Shown in pieces: positions 32,694-44,289 of a stretch of 64,000 bases of DNA (within the stretch, counting starts at the first letter, position 1; each line of letters starts with the position of its first letter). A program made the translations under genes and the position numbers. The notes beneath the pieces were generated by a model that was not told where the DNA came from, did not search any database, and saw only the letters and a list, made by a program, of their open reading frames with translations. Source of the stretch: Clytia hemisphaerica (taxonomy: Eukaryota; Cnidaria; Hydrozoa; Leptothecata; Clytiidae); contig CACVBU010000274.1 in the NCBI GenBank assembly GCA_902728285.1, forward strand, positions 1,939,234-2,003,233, given 5' to 3'.

Positions 32694-35600
32694 ATGAAAG
32701 TTTACGCAAGATGTGTGTGGCACGAGGGTAACGATCAACTTGAGGAAGAGGAGACTCTTTTGGGAACTTGGGTGGATGAGAAGAACCACACTATTCGTTG
32801 GCCAACACGGGTCAATGTGCTAAGAGCATTGCGGGAGATGCGGGATCCAGAACCCCATTGGAAGACTTTCACTTTGATCAAAGTCAAGTTATGGAGTAGT
32901 AAGTTTTACGATTATATGATACCCATTCCAATCAGCGAAATAAAAATTATAAACATCAGGGTTTTTCTATAAGGTTTTTATCTCGAATCAACAAGACGTA
33001 TCCGAAAATTATTTCATATCAGGCATCATCAACAGATTAATTTGTACAAGCCTAAGTTTAACAAATAGCTCAAGAATACTTTCTTTTTTCTTTCTTAGAT
33101 AGCATAAGAGAATGTGACGAATATAACTTTACCACATCTGGTGAAACGGAAGATGATGAAAATACAGGTTATTTAATTTTCAACACTCCTATGTCACAGA
33201 CCCGGGGAAATTTGATCAAAATTTCGACCCAAGTAGGAAGAATACCCAACAAATTCAGCCCCACTGGAGAATTAACTTTTACTTCATCCACATTTGAGAT
33301 TCATTGTAAAAAACCGCACTCCAAAACTGTCTCCACTGGATGTTTTGAGCTTTGGACAATAGAAGTTTGAAAAGAAATTTTTATCCCGACTGTGAGAAAA
33401 AGGTTACTCGAAAAAGGCTACTCGAAAAAGGCATGTTAAGATCGTTAAATATCAAATGATATAATGTTTGATCTTCATTCTCTGATTTTAGCTGAAAGTG
33501 CCAAGATTCCGACAAAGGAATTTCATACCAAACAAAACTCTTGTAAGTTACATATAGGAAGGGGAGTTGATTTTTTTGTGCAAGACCTTTTTCCTGGATT
33601 TTATTTTACTTTTTTCTGTGGTTGGTTCTTTGGAAAAGTTTCTAGTTTTTACTAAATTAAAATTTATGCACAGAAAAAGAGTTCTGGGATCCCTTAGCAT
33701 TTTTAGTGTGGTCTTTTTAAACACCCCTGTCTTAATCAGCCGAAAACTTATAAACCTTTTGAGATACAATGAATGAGTTAAATATGCCAAAAGCGGTATT
33801 ACATGCATCTTTCTTCCACTCAGTGGAGATTCTATTATTTACAGCTATAAAACTTTAGCGGAAATCCAAATCCTTATTGTCTTTTCAATTCTTAATTTAC
33901 TTGTACCTGGTACCTATCTTATAAGTTATAATTGTTTTCTATTTCAGCAATTATTTCCAAGGTTGCACTTTCTGAATCTCCTGCGTCACCAGACACGTTC
34001 AAAAGTATTCGTAAGTCGTTTGCCGATGTTAACACTTTATTTTTATTTTATTTGGTAATCTTTTGATGAGTTTTGGACAAAATTTTGATCAAAATAATTA
34101 TAGGTTGCTGTGAAGAATTTTCTCGTACACGTTTGACCAACTACCCTATTTTTTTTTAATTTGCAGTTAAAAGACCAAAAATCAATTCGATTTCCAATAG
34201 CACCCATACGCACAGCACCGTTGAAAAGAGTAAGTTACACTAAATAGTTACATTTTAATTATTTTATTTTGAAAATAAAGAATCTAGTATGTGATGACCC
34301 ATTCAAAATTTTGACCAATCTCACAGTCATTTCGCTTTTGTTTCGTAGAAGAGATCTCTTCACAAAACAAACATCGAACTGAAGATCCGATAGATTATAC
34401 ACCACCTCCAAAGAAAGCTCACACTGAAAGTAAGTATACATTTCCCATGATATCTATGTATTCAAACAAAATACTCTTACTCTTTTCAATGTAAAGTTTG
34501 TACTTCTACAGTACTTGCCAACTAATCATTGTATTATAAAGTCTATAATATTATAAATTTTTATACAATTTCTTTATTTATAGAAGTAAAAACACCTTTA
34601 TCTGGGAAAAGCGCCAGCAGAATTCCTACGGACAGTAAGTACATTTTTATAATGGCTTTCTGAGTATTTATTTGAGTATTTATTCCCAGCTGGCACACAA
34701 CGTTGTTTCAACGTTTATCACAACGTTTATCTAACGTTCACAACGTCCATATAACGTTATATTAACGTTTAAACAACGTTGTGTGCCAGCTGGGTTTGCT
34801 TTTCTCATCTAAATGGGATTTTATTATTTCATGATATGCGCCACTGGAGAGTCTTCTGAGAACTTTTAAAATGTTCCACCTGTTACGTCACTTAAAAAAT
34901 AGAAATTGTGGCGTATTGAGTGGAAATTTTTGAAAATTCTTGGAAGGCTCATTAATATTAGACCTTTCTTACAGATGAAAGAAATGTCACCCATTCCCCA
35001 GCTGGCTCTAGCAGTTGGTTGCTTTCCAAGCCAAACAAAAGCAAATTTCCACTGCAGGAAGCAAGTAAGTTCATTTCTCTATTAAATAATATTGCATTAA
35101 ATATTACAAAGCTTATACACTCAAAGGTCCTTAGTACTTTCTTATTTTCATATTTCTAATGTAATTTTTCAGATTACCAATATCGAACAATCTCCCTATT
35201 AGTGGAAATTTTGGAGACACTAAAAAAGATGTCAACCGGCATGGATGTCGAGGGTGACGAGGATGTACAAGTGTGTGGGTCATTTGAGGAGCTGGACGAG
35301 TTTGAGAGCATCCTGTCCCAAAACACTCATAGAAAGAAAATAGTAAGTTATTATAATTAGTACTTTGCAGTCTGATTTTAAGTATCAATTTTTGCAAAAA
35401 AAAAATTATGTAGCAAAAATCACACAGCTCTATGCAGAACGATGGTCCTGAGAAGACGCAATTAGTCCCGAGAAGACGAAATTAGTCCCGATAAGAATAA
35501 AAATGGGTAGCATTTATATCATAGTAGCCCTAAAGATTTAAGTATATGTGATCTAAAATATCAATTCTCAAAATTTAATCCATTTTATTATATGAAATAA

Positions 35601-36850
35601 ATCCCGAAAACCCTTTCAAATTTAGTACTCATGCAAATCGAGAACTAAGTACTGACCCTCCAATTCATTGATCAAAAGTTACTGAATGATGTGATGTTTC
35701 TTTTGTAGCTTAAAAATTTATCGAAGATTGGCGGGCAGCAGTTTGAAGAAAACACAAGAAATGTGATGAGAAAGTAAGTATTTGATATCTTAGAGTACTG
35801 TGAAAGCAAATTTTGTTATATTTTTCTGAAAATTGTATCATGCCCCTTCATCTTGTAGAGTAGTCTTGAAGCATCGCTTAACCTTTAATACATATTGATA
35901 TCTTCTGTTAACACTACAGGTATTTTCCCATATATGACCTTATATTCGATTAAAATTCTATATATCATTCTTTATCAGGTTGATGTCAAATGGCCTAATG
36001 TCGCAGATGAATAAAGACGGGCAAAGAGGGAAGCGAAGATTTCTCGATTTCGAACGAGTCGTAGAACTTATCAAAGGTGCAAATGCTTTCTTATACTTTT
36101 ATTTTTAGATACAATCTAAATTTCAGCTCAAACATACTCAAACTAACATGATATATAATTTATCGCAACCACCAAATAATTTGATTATTTTCGCTAAATC
36201 TGTACCGTGTCCCGTCCGAAATTAAGTTCTAACGAGGGTAATGTGCGATGTGAAATCAAAGAAAGCTTTTTAGTGAGTTTTTTCTGCCTTTGTTCGATTA
36301 AAAAAGACATCTCTTTTCTAGTTTTGATTTATTTAGTCGTGAAATTCGCGAAATTTGATCCACGCGAAATTTTTAAATTCTTCTCTCGCGAAAATTAGAC
36401 ACGCGAAAATTTATCCACTTAAGTTAAATAAACATGTTTACTATCACGTTCCCATATTTGTCACCTTGATGAAATTACCAAAGTTCAGTCCAATAAAGAA
36501 TCATTTCTCAGAGATGTTGTAAATAATGTTATAATTATAGAATGAAGGTGATAGATAGGTCATGGGACGTAAGATTGACAATCATCCGTTTATTTGAGTA
36601 ATGTATTCATTTTATAGACGCAGTTTTGATCAACTTTCCACCTTCGTCTGATGGTACTCCGAAGGTAACAGGGGCCCAAGTTGAAAAATACATGGGTATG
36701 GTTTTGAAGCGAGCCCCCGATCGAAAGGGAGGTGCAGGAAGACCTGAAAAAGTAGACTTCGAGAAAGAAAATGTGAGTGACCAAAATACAAGTGACCAAA
36801 ATGCGGATTCGGAAGTAAAGAAAGTAGTGTTCGACGAATCCGAAGAGTAA
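32694..36850 (+). CDS. DUF4806-like protein, 12 exons, partner gene of the transposon
   Basis: Exons 32694-32898, 33099-33167, 33492-33542, 33958-34010, 34167-34229, 34349-34429, 34584-34634, 34975-35064, 35173-35342, 35709-35773, 35979-36076, 36618-36850; phases fit throughout, about 410 residues. Starts MKVYARCVWHEGND followed by a W-containing N-terminal module (residues 1-68). A low-complexity Ser/Thr/Lys/Pro linker made of seven short phase-1 exons follows. The C-terminal domain has 'EELDEFESIL', 'LSKIGGQQ', 'MSNGLMSQMNKDGQRGKRRF' and 'DAVLINF', the pattern I associate with DUF4806. The tail is acidic. DUF4806 proteins recur beside transposases, so a DNA-binding or accessory role comparable to plant TNPA is plausible but unproven. 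It lies wholly inside the 25.9-38.8 kb element. Confidence 0.75.
34685..34794. mobile_element. 110-bp MITE, TIR CCCAGCTGGCACACAACGTTG
   Basis: Both ends read cccagctggcacacaacgtt in inverted orientation; the interior is a run of 'aacgtt' palindromes. It sits in an intron of the DUF4806-like gene. Its terminus resembles the element end at 39204 (cccagtgggcacaagacgtc) and its motif logic (TIR plus short palindrome repeats) matches the big element. Confidence 0.88.
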
Positions 36851-36879
36851 CTACAAATATAAAGTAATTTTTTGGACCT

Positions 36880-37830
36880 ACCCCGGTTGGGTTGGAGGTC
36901 CTATAAATTAACCTTTGTCCGTTCGTTCGTTCGTTCGTCCGTTCGTTATTACCTTTCCTCGTGATTGACTCGTTAGTTTTTTTCTGATTTTTTGCACAAA
37001 GATGTGTAAACAACTATAAACCCTCGAATATGACGGAGCCCGATTTTCGAAAAACAAAATTTTTGGGCAAATTTGGGCCAAAAAACGGGTTTTTTGGACT
37101 TTTTGAAAAATTGGATCGTTAACTTTTTCTGATTTTTTGCATGAAAGTAGGGTACCATCATAGGTAAAAGATGGCTCAAGCAGATTTTTTCAAAAAAAAA
37201 ATATTGGCTCAAAAAACGCATGTTTATCTATAAGAATCACTATTAATAAGCATACATCAATGTTCTTGGTTAAATTACTCAATTTTTTATGAGATAAAGG
37301 TTTTTTTTGCTCATGAGGGCTTACTTATGAAGAATGTGTATGTTTAAACATGAAATTTTGGTTACTTGGCGTGTTTTTATAGAAAAACTTGCCAAATTCG
37401 ATATTTATTTATAAGCATATTATCAATTACCTAGGAATTAGCTTTTCTCGAGATTACCTCTTTAATTCTTTATGATTTTTTGCACAAAGATGCATAACTA
37501 TAAACCCTCGAATTTGACGGAGCCTGACTTTCAAAAAAAAAAAAATTGGGGGGAGAATTTGGGCCAAAAACGGCTAAAAAACGGGTTTTTTGGACTTTGT
37601 GAAAAATTGAATTATTAACTTTTTCTGATTTTTTGCATGAAAGTAGGGTACCATCATAGGTAAAAGATGGCTCAAGCAGGCTCAAGTAGATTTTTTCAAA
37701 AAAAATTTGTTGGCTCAAAAAACGCATGTTTATCTATAAGAATCACTATTGATAAGCATACATCAATGTTTTTAGCCAAATTACTCAATTTTTTGATGAG
37801 ATATATATTTTTTTGCTCACAAAGTCTTGA
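36880..37830 (+). repeat. Two direct copies of a ~350-bp repeat, with GTTC microsatellite
   Basis: Positions ~36985-37300 and ~37473-37800 are near-identical ('gcatgaaagtagggtaccat', 'aaaacgcatgtttatctata'), offset about 488 bp. Each starts near tgattttttgcacaaagatg. A (gttc)n tract lies at 36920-36945. The same family appears inverted at 63840-64000, so it is dispersed. It lies within the 12.8-kb element. Confidence 0.85.
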
Positions 37831-38554
37831 ATATGAAAGAATATTTCAAGAGCATGAAATTTTGGTTTTTAAACGTTTTTTTTATAAGAAACAAACGACT
37901 AATTTTAATAGATCGTCACTATTTGTGTTCTGAATGATTGTTTAATGGCCACGCTCACGTAGATATCAATTATATATGTGTTAAATGCATAACTAGGTAG
38001 GTCCATAAAAGTATTTCTTGTTAACTTTTTATTACCAAGAACATTAATATTGTATTGTATGAAAATGGTGTAAGGTCAATTTTTCATCATTAAGTTTTTC
38101 AATCCAGGTCTGAAAGAGGTATTTCCTTGGTTTTAATTTTAGATCAAATATAAGTCTCTGAATAAATTGTCTTATTAATGTAAGCAATTTAAAACCTCCC
38201 AATGAAAACTTTAACTAACCCATTAATAGTTTATTTCGGTTCTAAACGGATAATTAATTCTATTTTTAAAAGATTTCAGTTATTAATATATAATTATTTC
38301 ATGTATCATTTGTAGATAATATTCAGTTTGAATTTATGGTATCTCTGTAGAATATATTTAATGAAATTGTACAAATTTAAATTTATTTACAATAAAATAT
38401 CTATTTTCCGAAATAATCGTTCAAGTAAAAAAACTGCTTAGACCTTACTATTGTATCCGGGATTGTTTAGTTTTAGAGTAATTTTGATTTATTAACTATT
38501 AAAGTTTTAAAAGCCAGCATTTCTTTGACCCCTTCGTCTAACAAATTGGTCAAT
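37831..38554. other. AT-rich interior of the large transposon
   Basis: No ORF or repeat of note. This is simple AT-rich sequence between the repeat pair and the right subterminal repeats. Confidence 0.5.
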
Positions 38555-38774
38555 AGGACACGTTTTAAAGACGTGTCAAAGACGATTTCTAAGGACGTAA
38601 AGACGTCTCAAACACGTCTTAAAGACGTCTTTATCAAGACGTACCAATCTCGGCTCTTAAAAGACGTCTTTCAATGTTTCATAATGGAACCAGTGAGAGA
38701 CGTGTTTGAGACGTCCCAACTGGGCACAAAAAGACGTCTTTGAGACGTCTTTAAGACGTCTCGTGTTTAACGGG
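38555..38774. repeat. Right subterminal repeats and TIR of the large transposon
   Basis: At least twelve gacgt(c/g)t motifs in 220 bp, ending with gtgtttaacggg, the inverted partner of the left end at 25932. Confidence 0.82.
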
Positions 38775-38797
38775 TCTGCTTAATTGTGATGTCCTTT

Positions 38798-39204
38798 AGT
38801 ACGTAATCCTAGCGCCTAAAAAAGAAAGTCCGGACGTCCGTATTAAGTCTGAAATACGTCCGTCGGACGTCTCCAAGACAAAATGGAGTCCGAGACACGT
38901 CCTTTTCAGGTCCTTTTAACGTCTATAGTACGTAATCCTAGCGCCTAAAAAAGAAAGTCCGGACGTCCGTATCACGTCTGAAATACGTCCGTCGGACGTC
39001 TGCAAGGCAAAATGTAGTCCGAAACACGTCCTTTTCAGGTCCTTTTAACGTCCCTTGGACGTCCAGAACGGACCAGTATCGGACGGACCAAAAGCGTTTC
39101 ATTTTTCACGTCCTCAGGACGTCCTCAAGCCGTCCCGATTGGACGTCCCTTCGTCCGAAATGGACCTCTCAGGGACGTCCTAAGGACGTCTTGTGCCCAC
39201 TGGG
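38798..39204. mobile_element. End of a second, related CACTA-like element
   Basis: Two ~129-bp tandem units (38798 and 38927, 'acgtaatcctagcgcctaaa') rich in ggacgtcc, then a dense ggacgtcc/gacgtc zone ending cttgtgcccactggg at 39204. Read inward, the end is cccagtgggcacaagacgtc. The partner end is not visible in the window. Confidence 0.65.
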
Positions 39205-39274
39205 TAGAGTGACGGTAGTTATACACATGTTCTTTCTCTCCTAATCTACCAGGGAATGGAAGCATTAACCATTC

Positions 39275-39682
39275 TTACAGAGGAAATATTTCTTCACCAA
39301 GAAGAAAGTAAGGGATATCCATTTCAGTCCCCGGAACCATTTCTCGACCCGGTACGTTCTGTGTGTTGTTTTCAAAAGCATCGAAAATCTTGGAGTAAAG
39401 AAGAATTCCGCTGTCATTGTTTGAACCATACTGACCCACATCTACAAATGTGAAATTATATTTAGCATCGCATATAGCCATTAGCACTATACTAAAAAAA
39501 CCTTTGAAATTATGATGAAGACTACCAGAATTAGGAGGTGCTTCGATCATTACATGTTTTCCGTCGATTGCCCCGAGTACGTAAGGAAATTGCCATAAAC
39601 ATTCAAAATCACTAGCAATATTTCTCCACTGATCTTGATGTGAAGGAACAGTAACGTATGAGTCCATCAAGACTGAAACCAA
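39275..39682 (-). pseudogene. PIF/Harbinger transposase (DDE_4) fragment
   Basis: About 136 codons containing 'LGAIDGKHVMIEAPPNSG' (first catalytic Asp in GAIDGKH) and 'FVDVGQYGSNNDSGIL' (second Asp), the core of the PIF/Harbinger nuclease. The third acidic residue and the C-terminal third are missing at the left, and the N-terminal part runs out near 39700. No paired Myb-like protein is nearby. Harbinger-type MITEs at 27883 and 53684 may have used a relative of this enzyme. Confidence 0.8.
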
Positions 39683-39699
39683 CGCCTCAGAGGTTTCAC

Positions 39700-40388
39700 T
39701 AAGTATGCGACTTACACTCTTCGGTCCCAGTCTGGCTATTCAGCGCAAGCTATTCGCGCGAATCTTTAGAATTGGGCGTCAGATCAAAGCGAGAGGGCGG
39801 TACAAACAAGCGAGAGGGCGGTACAAACAAGCGAAGAGGCGTACTTTTCCCGCCCACCAACAAAAGTTGCCTTTTAACCAGCTTGTAAGCTAAATGCTTA
39901 AAAAATATTGATTGAATAAGCCAGACATACATCTTGAAAAACTAAAATAACCATAAACATACCAATATATGCTTTGATCTGACCAAAAAACTTGATTTAT
40001 CTTCCTTCCTCAAACACTGGTAGGTCACAAAAAGAATGGGCTTGATTGGGAGTATGCTCTAACAACGATTTAAAAAAAATACTTCCACCCATTGATGAGA
40101 GACTGAATGTCTGTTCTTAAAAGTCATTTTTTAAACAAGATTACCAAGCCAATTTCAAGTCACAATTTTGATAAATTCTCTTCTCACTTCCCATGTCAAC
40201 ATATTCCGCCATATTTCTTTTGTCAATTTTCACAACATTCGAATCCGGAAAACGTTCGAAAATACTAGTTCCCAGTCGGGAACCGCGCAAAAAAAAAAAA
40301 AAAATGCGCGGGAAAGTTCTAAATGAAAACAAACAAAAATATTTGACAGGCTTCCAGACAATTTGATGGTGCTTTCCTTCCTAAAAAC
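39700..40388. other. Flank of the RAG1-like element
   Basis: 39787-39845 holds a short direct repeat 'gcgagagggcggtacaaaca' (two and a half copies). No gene. The left terminus of the element below should lie here, but I could not match it to a right end. Confidence 0.4.
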
Positions 40389-43300
40389 ATGGATAAAATA
40401 CATGAAAAGGCAATGAATGACTTATGTATGGTTTGTGGAGTCATACCCATGGGAGAATCATCGAGCTGGACTTGAGCCTGCTTTTCATTTTGATTTATCC
40501 CTGGAAGAGACCCGTCACTATCCCAAAAATATTTGTATGAAGTGCTACTAAAAAATGAAAAATTTCACTAAAAGATCAACAGCAACATCAACCGGGTCAA
40601 CATCAAGTCCCCTTACTAGACCCTCCTGGCTACCCCACACTGACGATTCCTTTAAGGTATGTGAATTGTACCACACTTTGACAAAGAATCCAAAACAAAA
40701 CAAAACAAAGAGCATCAAGAACAGAAGGGGTAGACCATCAGGACAACCGGCATCACATTCAACATATTGGACAAGATCTGACAGTGAAGAACTAGAGGCC
40801 ATGATACTATGTCCTTTCCAGATTCATCTTTCCCTCCAAGACTTTGAGGAAAAGTCGAACCCACAACTGGCCTTATGTAAATGTGATTTATGTTGTCAGC
40901 TTTTAAGAAAACCTGTGGTGATTTCAAAGTGTCAACATTGTTTTTGTTTTGGATGTCTAATCCGCACCATCGAGGGCTGTTATGAAAATGGCATGTGTTG
41001 CCCAATTTGTAATGAAAAAATTACAAAGGAACATCTCATCCCATCCAAAATTTTATCAAAATTATTAATGACATTGAATTCGACCTGTTTGAAGGGTTGT
41101 GGTGAGAAATTTTCAACAAACGATCTATATGCTCAGAAGAAACATGAACTCTCTTGCGAAGGTTATTCAATAAAGAATTTGTTGAGCATTGCACTGGTTG
41201 ATAACCTTCCAAAAGTTGCTGAAAAACCTGCCGGGGTATTAATCAAGAACAAAATTGAAAATTCAGGAAACAATTGTATAAATATCTTTTCCGGTAGACC
41301 AAAGGTGAGATTATTATTCTATATACTAGAAATAAAAACTTGAATTAAAAATTATAAAAATTTAAAATATAGGTTAACTTTGTGCTGATACTGATATGAA
41401 AACTTCAGGAAGGCACTTTAAGAAATATTTTACAAACAGATTCTGTAGAAAAATATGTAAATAATTCGAAAATAAACAAGATAAAAATGCGAAAATTTAT
41501 GAGGATGGAGGGTGTGGGAAGTGGTTAAGAGATATCTAATAGAATATTTTCAAAAATTCAATTCAATTCAATACTTTTAAAGCCATTGATGTTGACGGTC
41601 ATACCTGCGACAGAGAAGGACAGTACCGAGTCGTCAAAACGCACAATCCAAAAAAGAACAAAACTATTAAGAGAGACGATTGCTTTGGCTTCTGGAGGGG
41701 TATTTCTTCATCAAACAAGAGACATTTTAAAATCGATTGGGGCAGATGATAGGATGAAAATCTTGGATAATAGTGGTATTTCGACAGTTCATATTGATGC
41801 TGAACTATTAGTTGCAATGAAAGCTGACCTTGACCTGTCCTGGCAACGCATGAAAGCACTTTCAAGGCAAAATCAATTCTTACAGTATGCCTTATGCTTT
41901 TCTTAACCAACACTGAATCTTTATCAAATTAAAGGTGAAGTGGATACAATTTTTCCAGACCAGTCAAGTCAATCTAACATGAAATTATAATTTCTATTAG
42001 ATGGATGTTAACATTCAACATTTCGATGGCTTCCAACCATAAGCAAAGAGCATTCTCTAAAGAATGGTGTGGTGAAAACTTCTGCGTAGAAGAAGCTCCT
42101 TTCTTATTTGATGTAAAGGACAAGAAGGGCGTCCACGTAGTTGGTTCTGCTGCATGGGGCTTCATTCCTGATCTTCCAAGTGCTGTAGTCACATTTGTGA
42201 ACAATCTTGATACGTAAGTCTTCCTGAAGAAAAAGGACAGTTTTGTGAAAGAAAACATATAAATGGTAAATATCTTGAAATTCTCTTATGTCTAAAATTC
42301 AAAAAGAGCTTTTGAAAATCAGATACAAAAATTTCTGTTTAGGGAAGGCAGATTGGTACATCATCCACAGATGGATGATGAAATTCATATCAAGATTGGC
42401 GGTGACCATGGAGGGAAGTCGTTCAAAGCCTGTTATCAGGTCTGCAACACTGTGAATCCTAACAGCAAGGACAATACAGTTGTATTTTCCATGTTTGAAG
42501 CAAAAGATAAACGCCGAAACCTACAAACAGGTCTCAGTATGTTTACCAGTCAGGTTGACCAATTCCAAGAAATGAAATGGAAGTGAGTCTTTAATAATAT
42601 TTTTATTTGGTTAAGCAAATTTGATATTTCAGGATGTTAAAAATCGCAGCTTTAAAATTGGATTCCCCAGGAGGCCTTATGAATCAAATTCTTATCTCAA
42701 TCATTACAGAGGAACGGCCCAAAACAATAATCAAAATTTTGAGACTATAAATTTCTTTTACAGTGATCACCCCTTCAGAGTTTTCTTTACTGGTGACTAT
42801 GAGTTTTTGTGTGCAGCTTGTGGGTTGACAGGAGCAAGTGGTAAGTATTAACTATTATTAACTGTAAAAGTCCAATTTCAATTGTCCACCATGAAAATCT
42901 TTTTTGTTTCATCAGCAAAGTATATGTATACAACTAAAGTTTTTCTTTTTTCAGGAAAGTACCCATGCTTGTTGTGTGACATCAAACAATCTGATCTAAA
43001 AATTCCCAAAGACGAACGCTACAACAAGCCAAGAACACTTGCCTCTTTGGATGAAAATTTGAAGAAATTTGTAGAGACCTTCAAGGGACATCTGAAAAAT
43101 GTAATATTTCAGGGGCCAGGACGGGTTAACAAGATTTTAAAAACTGAGATTCAAAATATGTTTGGACTGAGATTGCTATTTTCAGCTTTATTTTCCTATT
43201 TCATCAATCAGAGATCAGAGAATACATGAAATTAAAGCCCATTGAAGAACAGCTAAAGAAGGGAAAATGTACCAAAGCTTTGGATGATATGTTGAAATCA

Positions 43301-44289
43301 GTCAATGTAGAACGACAGGCCTATCACGGCAAATCTTTTATTGGCAACCATGTGAATAAGCTTCTAAAGGTATTTTGTTTTACACATAGTTTCTCATGGC
43401 CAATTTATCTAAATTTCAATCAAGCATATTCCCCTGGAAAAATCATACGAATCTTGACTGTTAAACAGTTTAAATCAAGTAATATTTAAATCAATTTTAG
43501 GGAGAAAACATTAGAATGTTGGTTCAGACTCTACTCAAGTATGTTTGGAGGAATAACCTTGCTGGTTCGCAAGTGCATATGGATAGCATCCAAGTTTGCA
43601 AGACTTTCAAGACATTATTTGACTTGTATGCTGCTTGTCAAACTGTTTTGAATCGCGCAGAGGGAATATACCCAGACGAAACTGACATTCTAGGTAAAGC
43701 TTGTTTGACTTAAGAATGACTTAATATTTCAATTTTTTAATATCTGCAAAAAGAGACAAATTAGTTAAGTTCTTCTTGTGTTAAGATATCTTTTTAATAA
43801 AGTCCTTTTACATATGAAGTCGTTTCTTTCCCATCACTCTTCATGGAGTGAACTTATAGCTATGATAACAAACTTTGAATGGCACATTTGAGATTGTTAC
43901 CTCTTACCTAGGCTTTCCGAATAAAAAAAGGGATTTTATTCCTAACTTTATTCCTATTCTTTTCATTATTCATAGAGCACGATATCAATGAATTGATGTC
44001 CTTTTACCGGGCTAAGTTCCTAATTGAGACGGTAACACCAAAGTTACACTTACTTGAGGATCATGCCATCAACTTTATGAGAAAATGGAGATCATCCTTT
44101 GGGATATATGGCGAGTAAGGCCTTGAGTTAATCCACAACATCTTCAATAAGTGCAAGCAAAAGTAGGTAGGAATGAAGAAAAGTACAGCTCGACTTGGAT
44201 CAATGCTTAGTGATCACTATTCTCGTGTATATCCAAAATCTGTTTCATTTCGCCCTGAAATAAAGAGGAGAAACGTATCAGAAGAATGA
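40389..44289 (+). pseudogene. Decayed transposase with RAG1-like zinc-binding N-terminus (N-RAG-TP-like)
   Basis: Coding pieces: 40389-41304, 41583-41884, 42001-42213, 42343-42582, 42633-42840, 42955-43369, 43501-43693, 43976-44289, with good GT-AG borders. N-terminal order matches vertebrate RAG1: a CMVCG pair and a later CMKC pair, 'SWLPHTDDSFKVCELYH', a RING (CDLC, CQHCFCFGC, CCPIC, the same spacing as RAG1; ~40882-41010), then 'CLKGCGEKF' to 'HELSC' as an extra zinc finger, then a GRPK stretch. The catalytic part is different: 'IKIGGDHGGKSFK' (Asp at 42404), 'FFTGDYEFLC' (Asp at 42795) with 'GLTGASGKYPCLLC', and 'TPKLHLLEDHAINF' before a GE-stop where GEQ-x2-E would be expected. Breaks: a shift near 40474, stop 40549, shifts within 42715-42765 and 43150-43200, stops 44116 and 44164. 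It is therefore dead. Confidence 0.78.

Larger units (their letters stand above)
25932..38774. mobile_element. 12.8-kb En/Spm (CACTA)-like DNA transposon, two genes, TSD TCT
   Basis: Left end ccccggtaaacacaaggacg and inverted right end cccgttaaacacgagacgtc are terminal inverted repeats. Both are flanked by the 3-bp duplication TCT (25929-25931, 38775-38777). Subterminal zones at both ends are packed with gacgtc/cacgtt repeats, as in CACTA elements. Inside are an intact tnp2-like transposase (30120-32057) and a spliced DUF4806-like gene (32694-36850), plus secondary insertions (27883-28181, 34685-34794, 36880-37830) and a tandem array (28600-29860). A 3-bp duplication is the rule for the En/Spm superfamily. 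The ends lack the classical CACTA start, so the precise clade is open. Confidence 0.72.
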
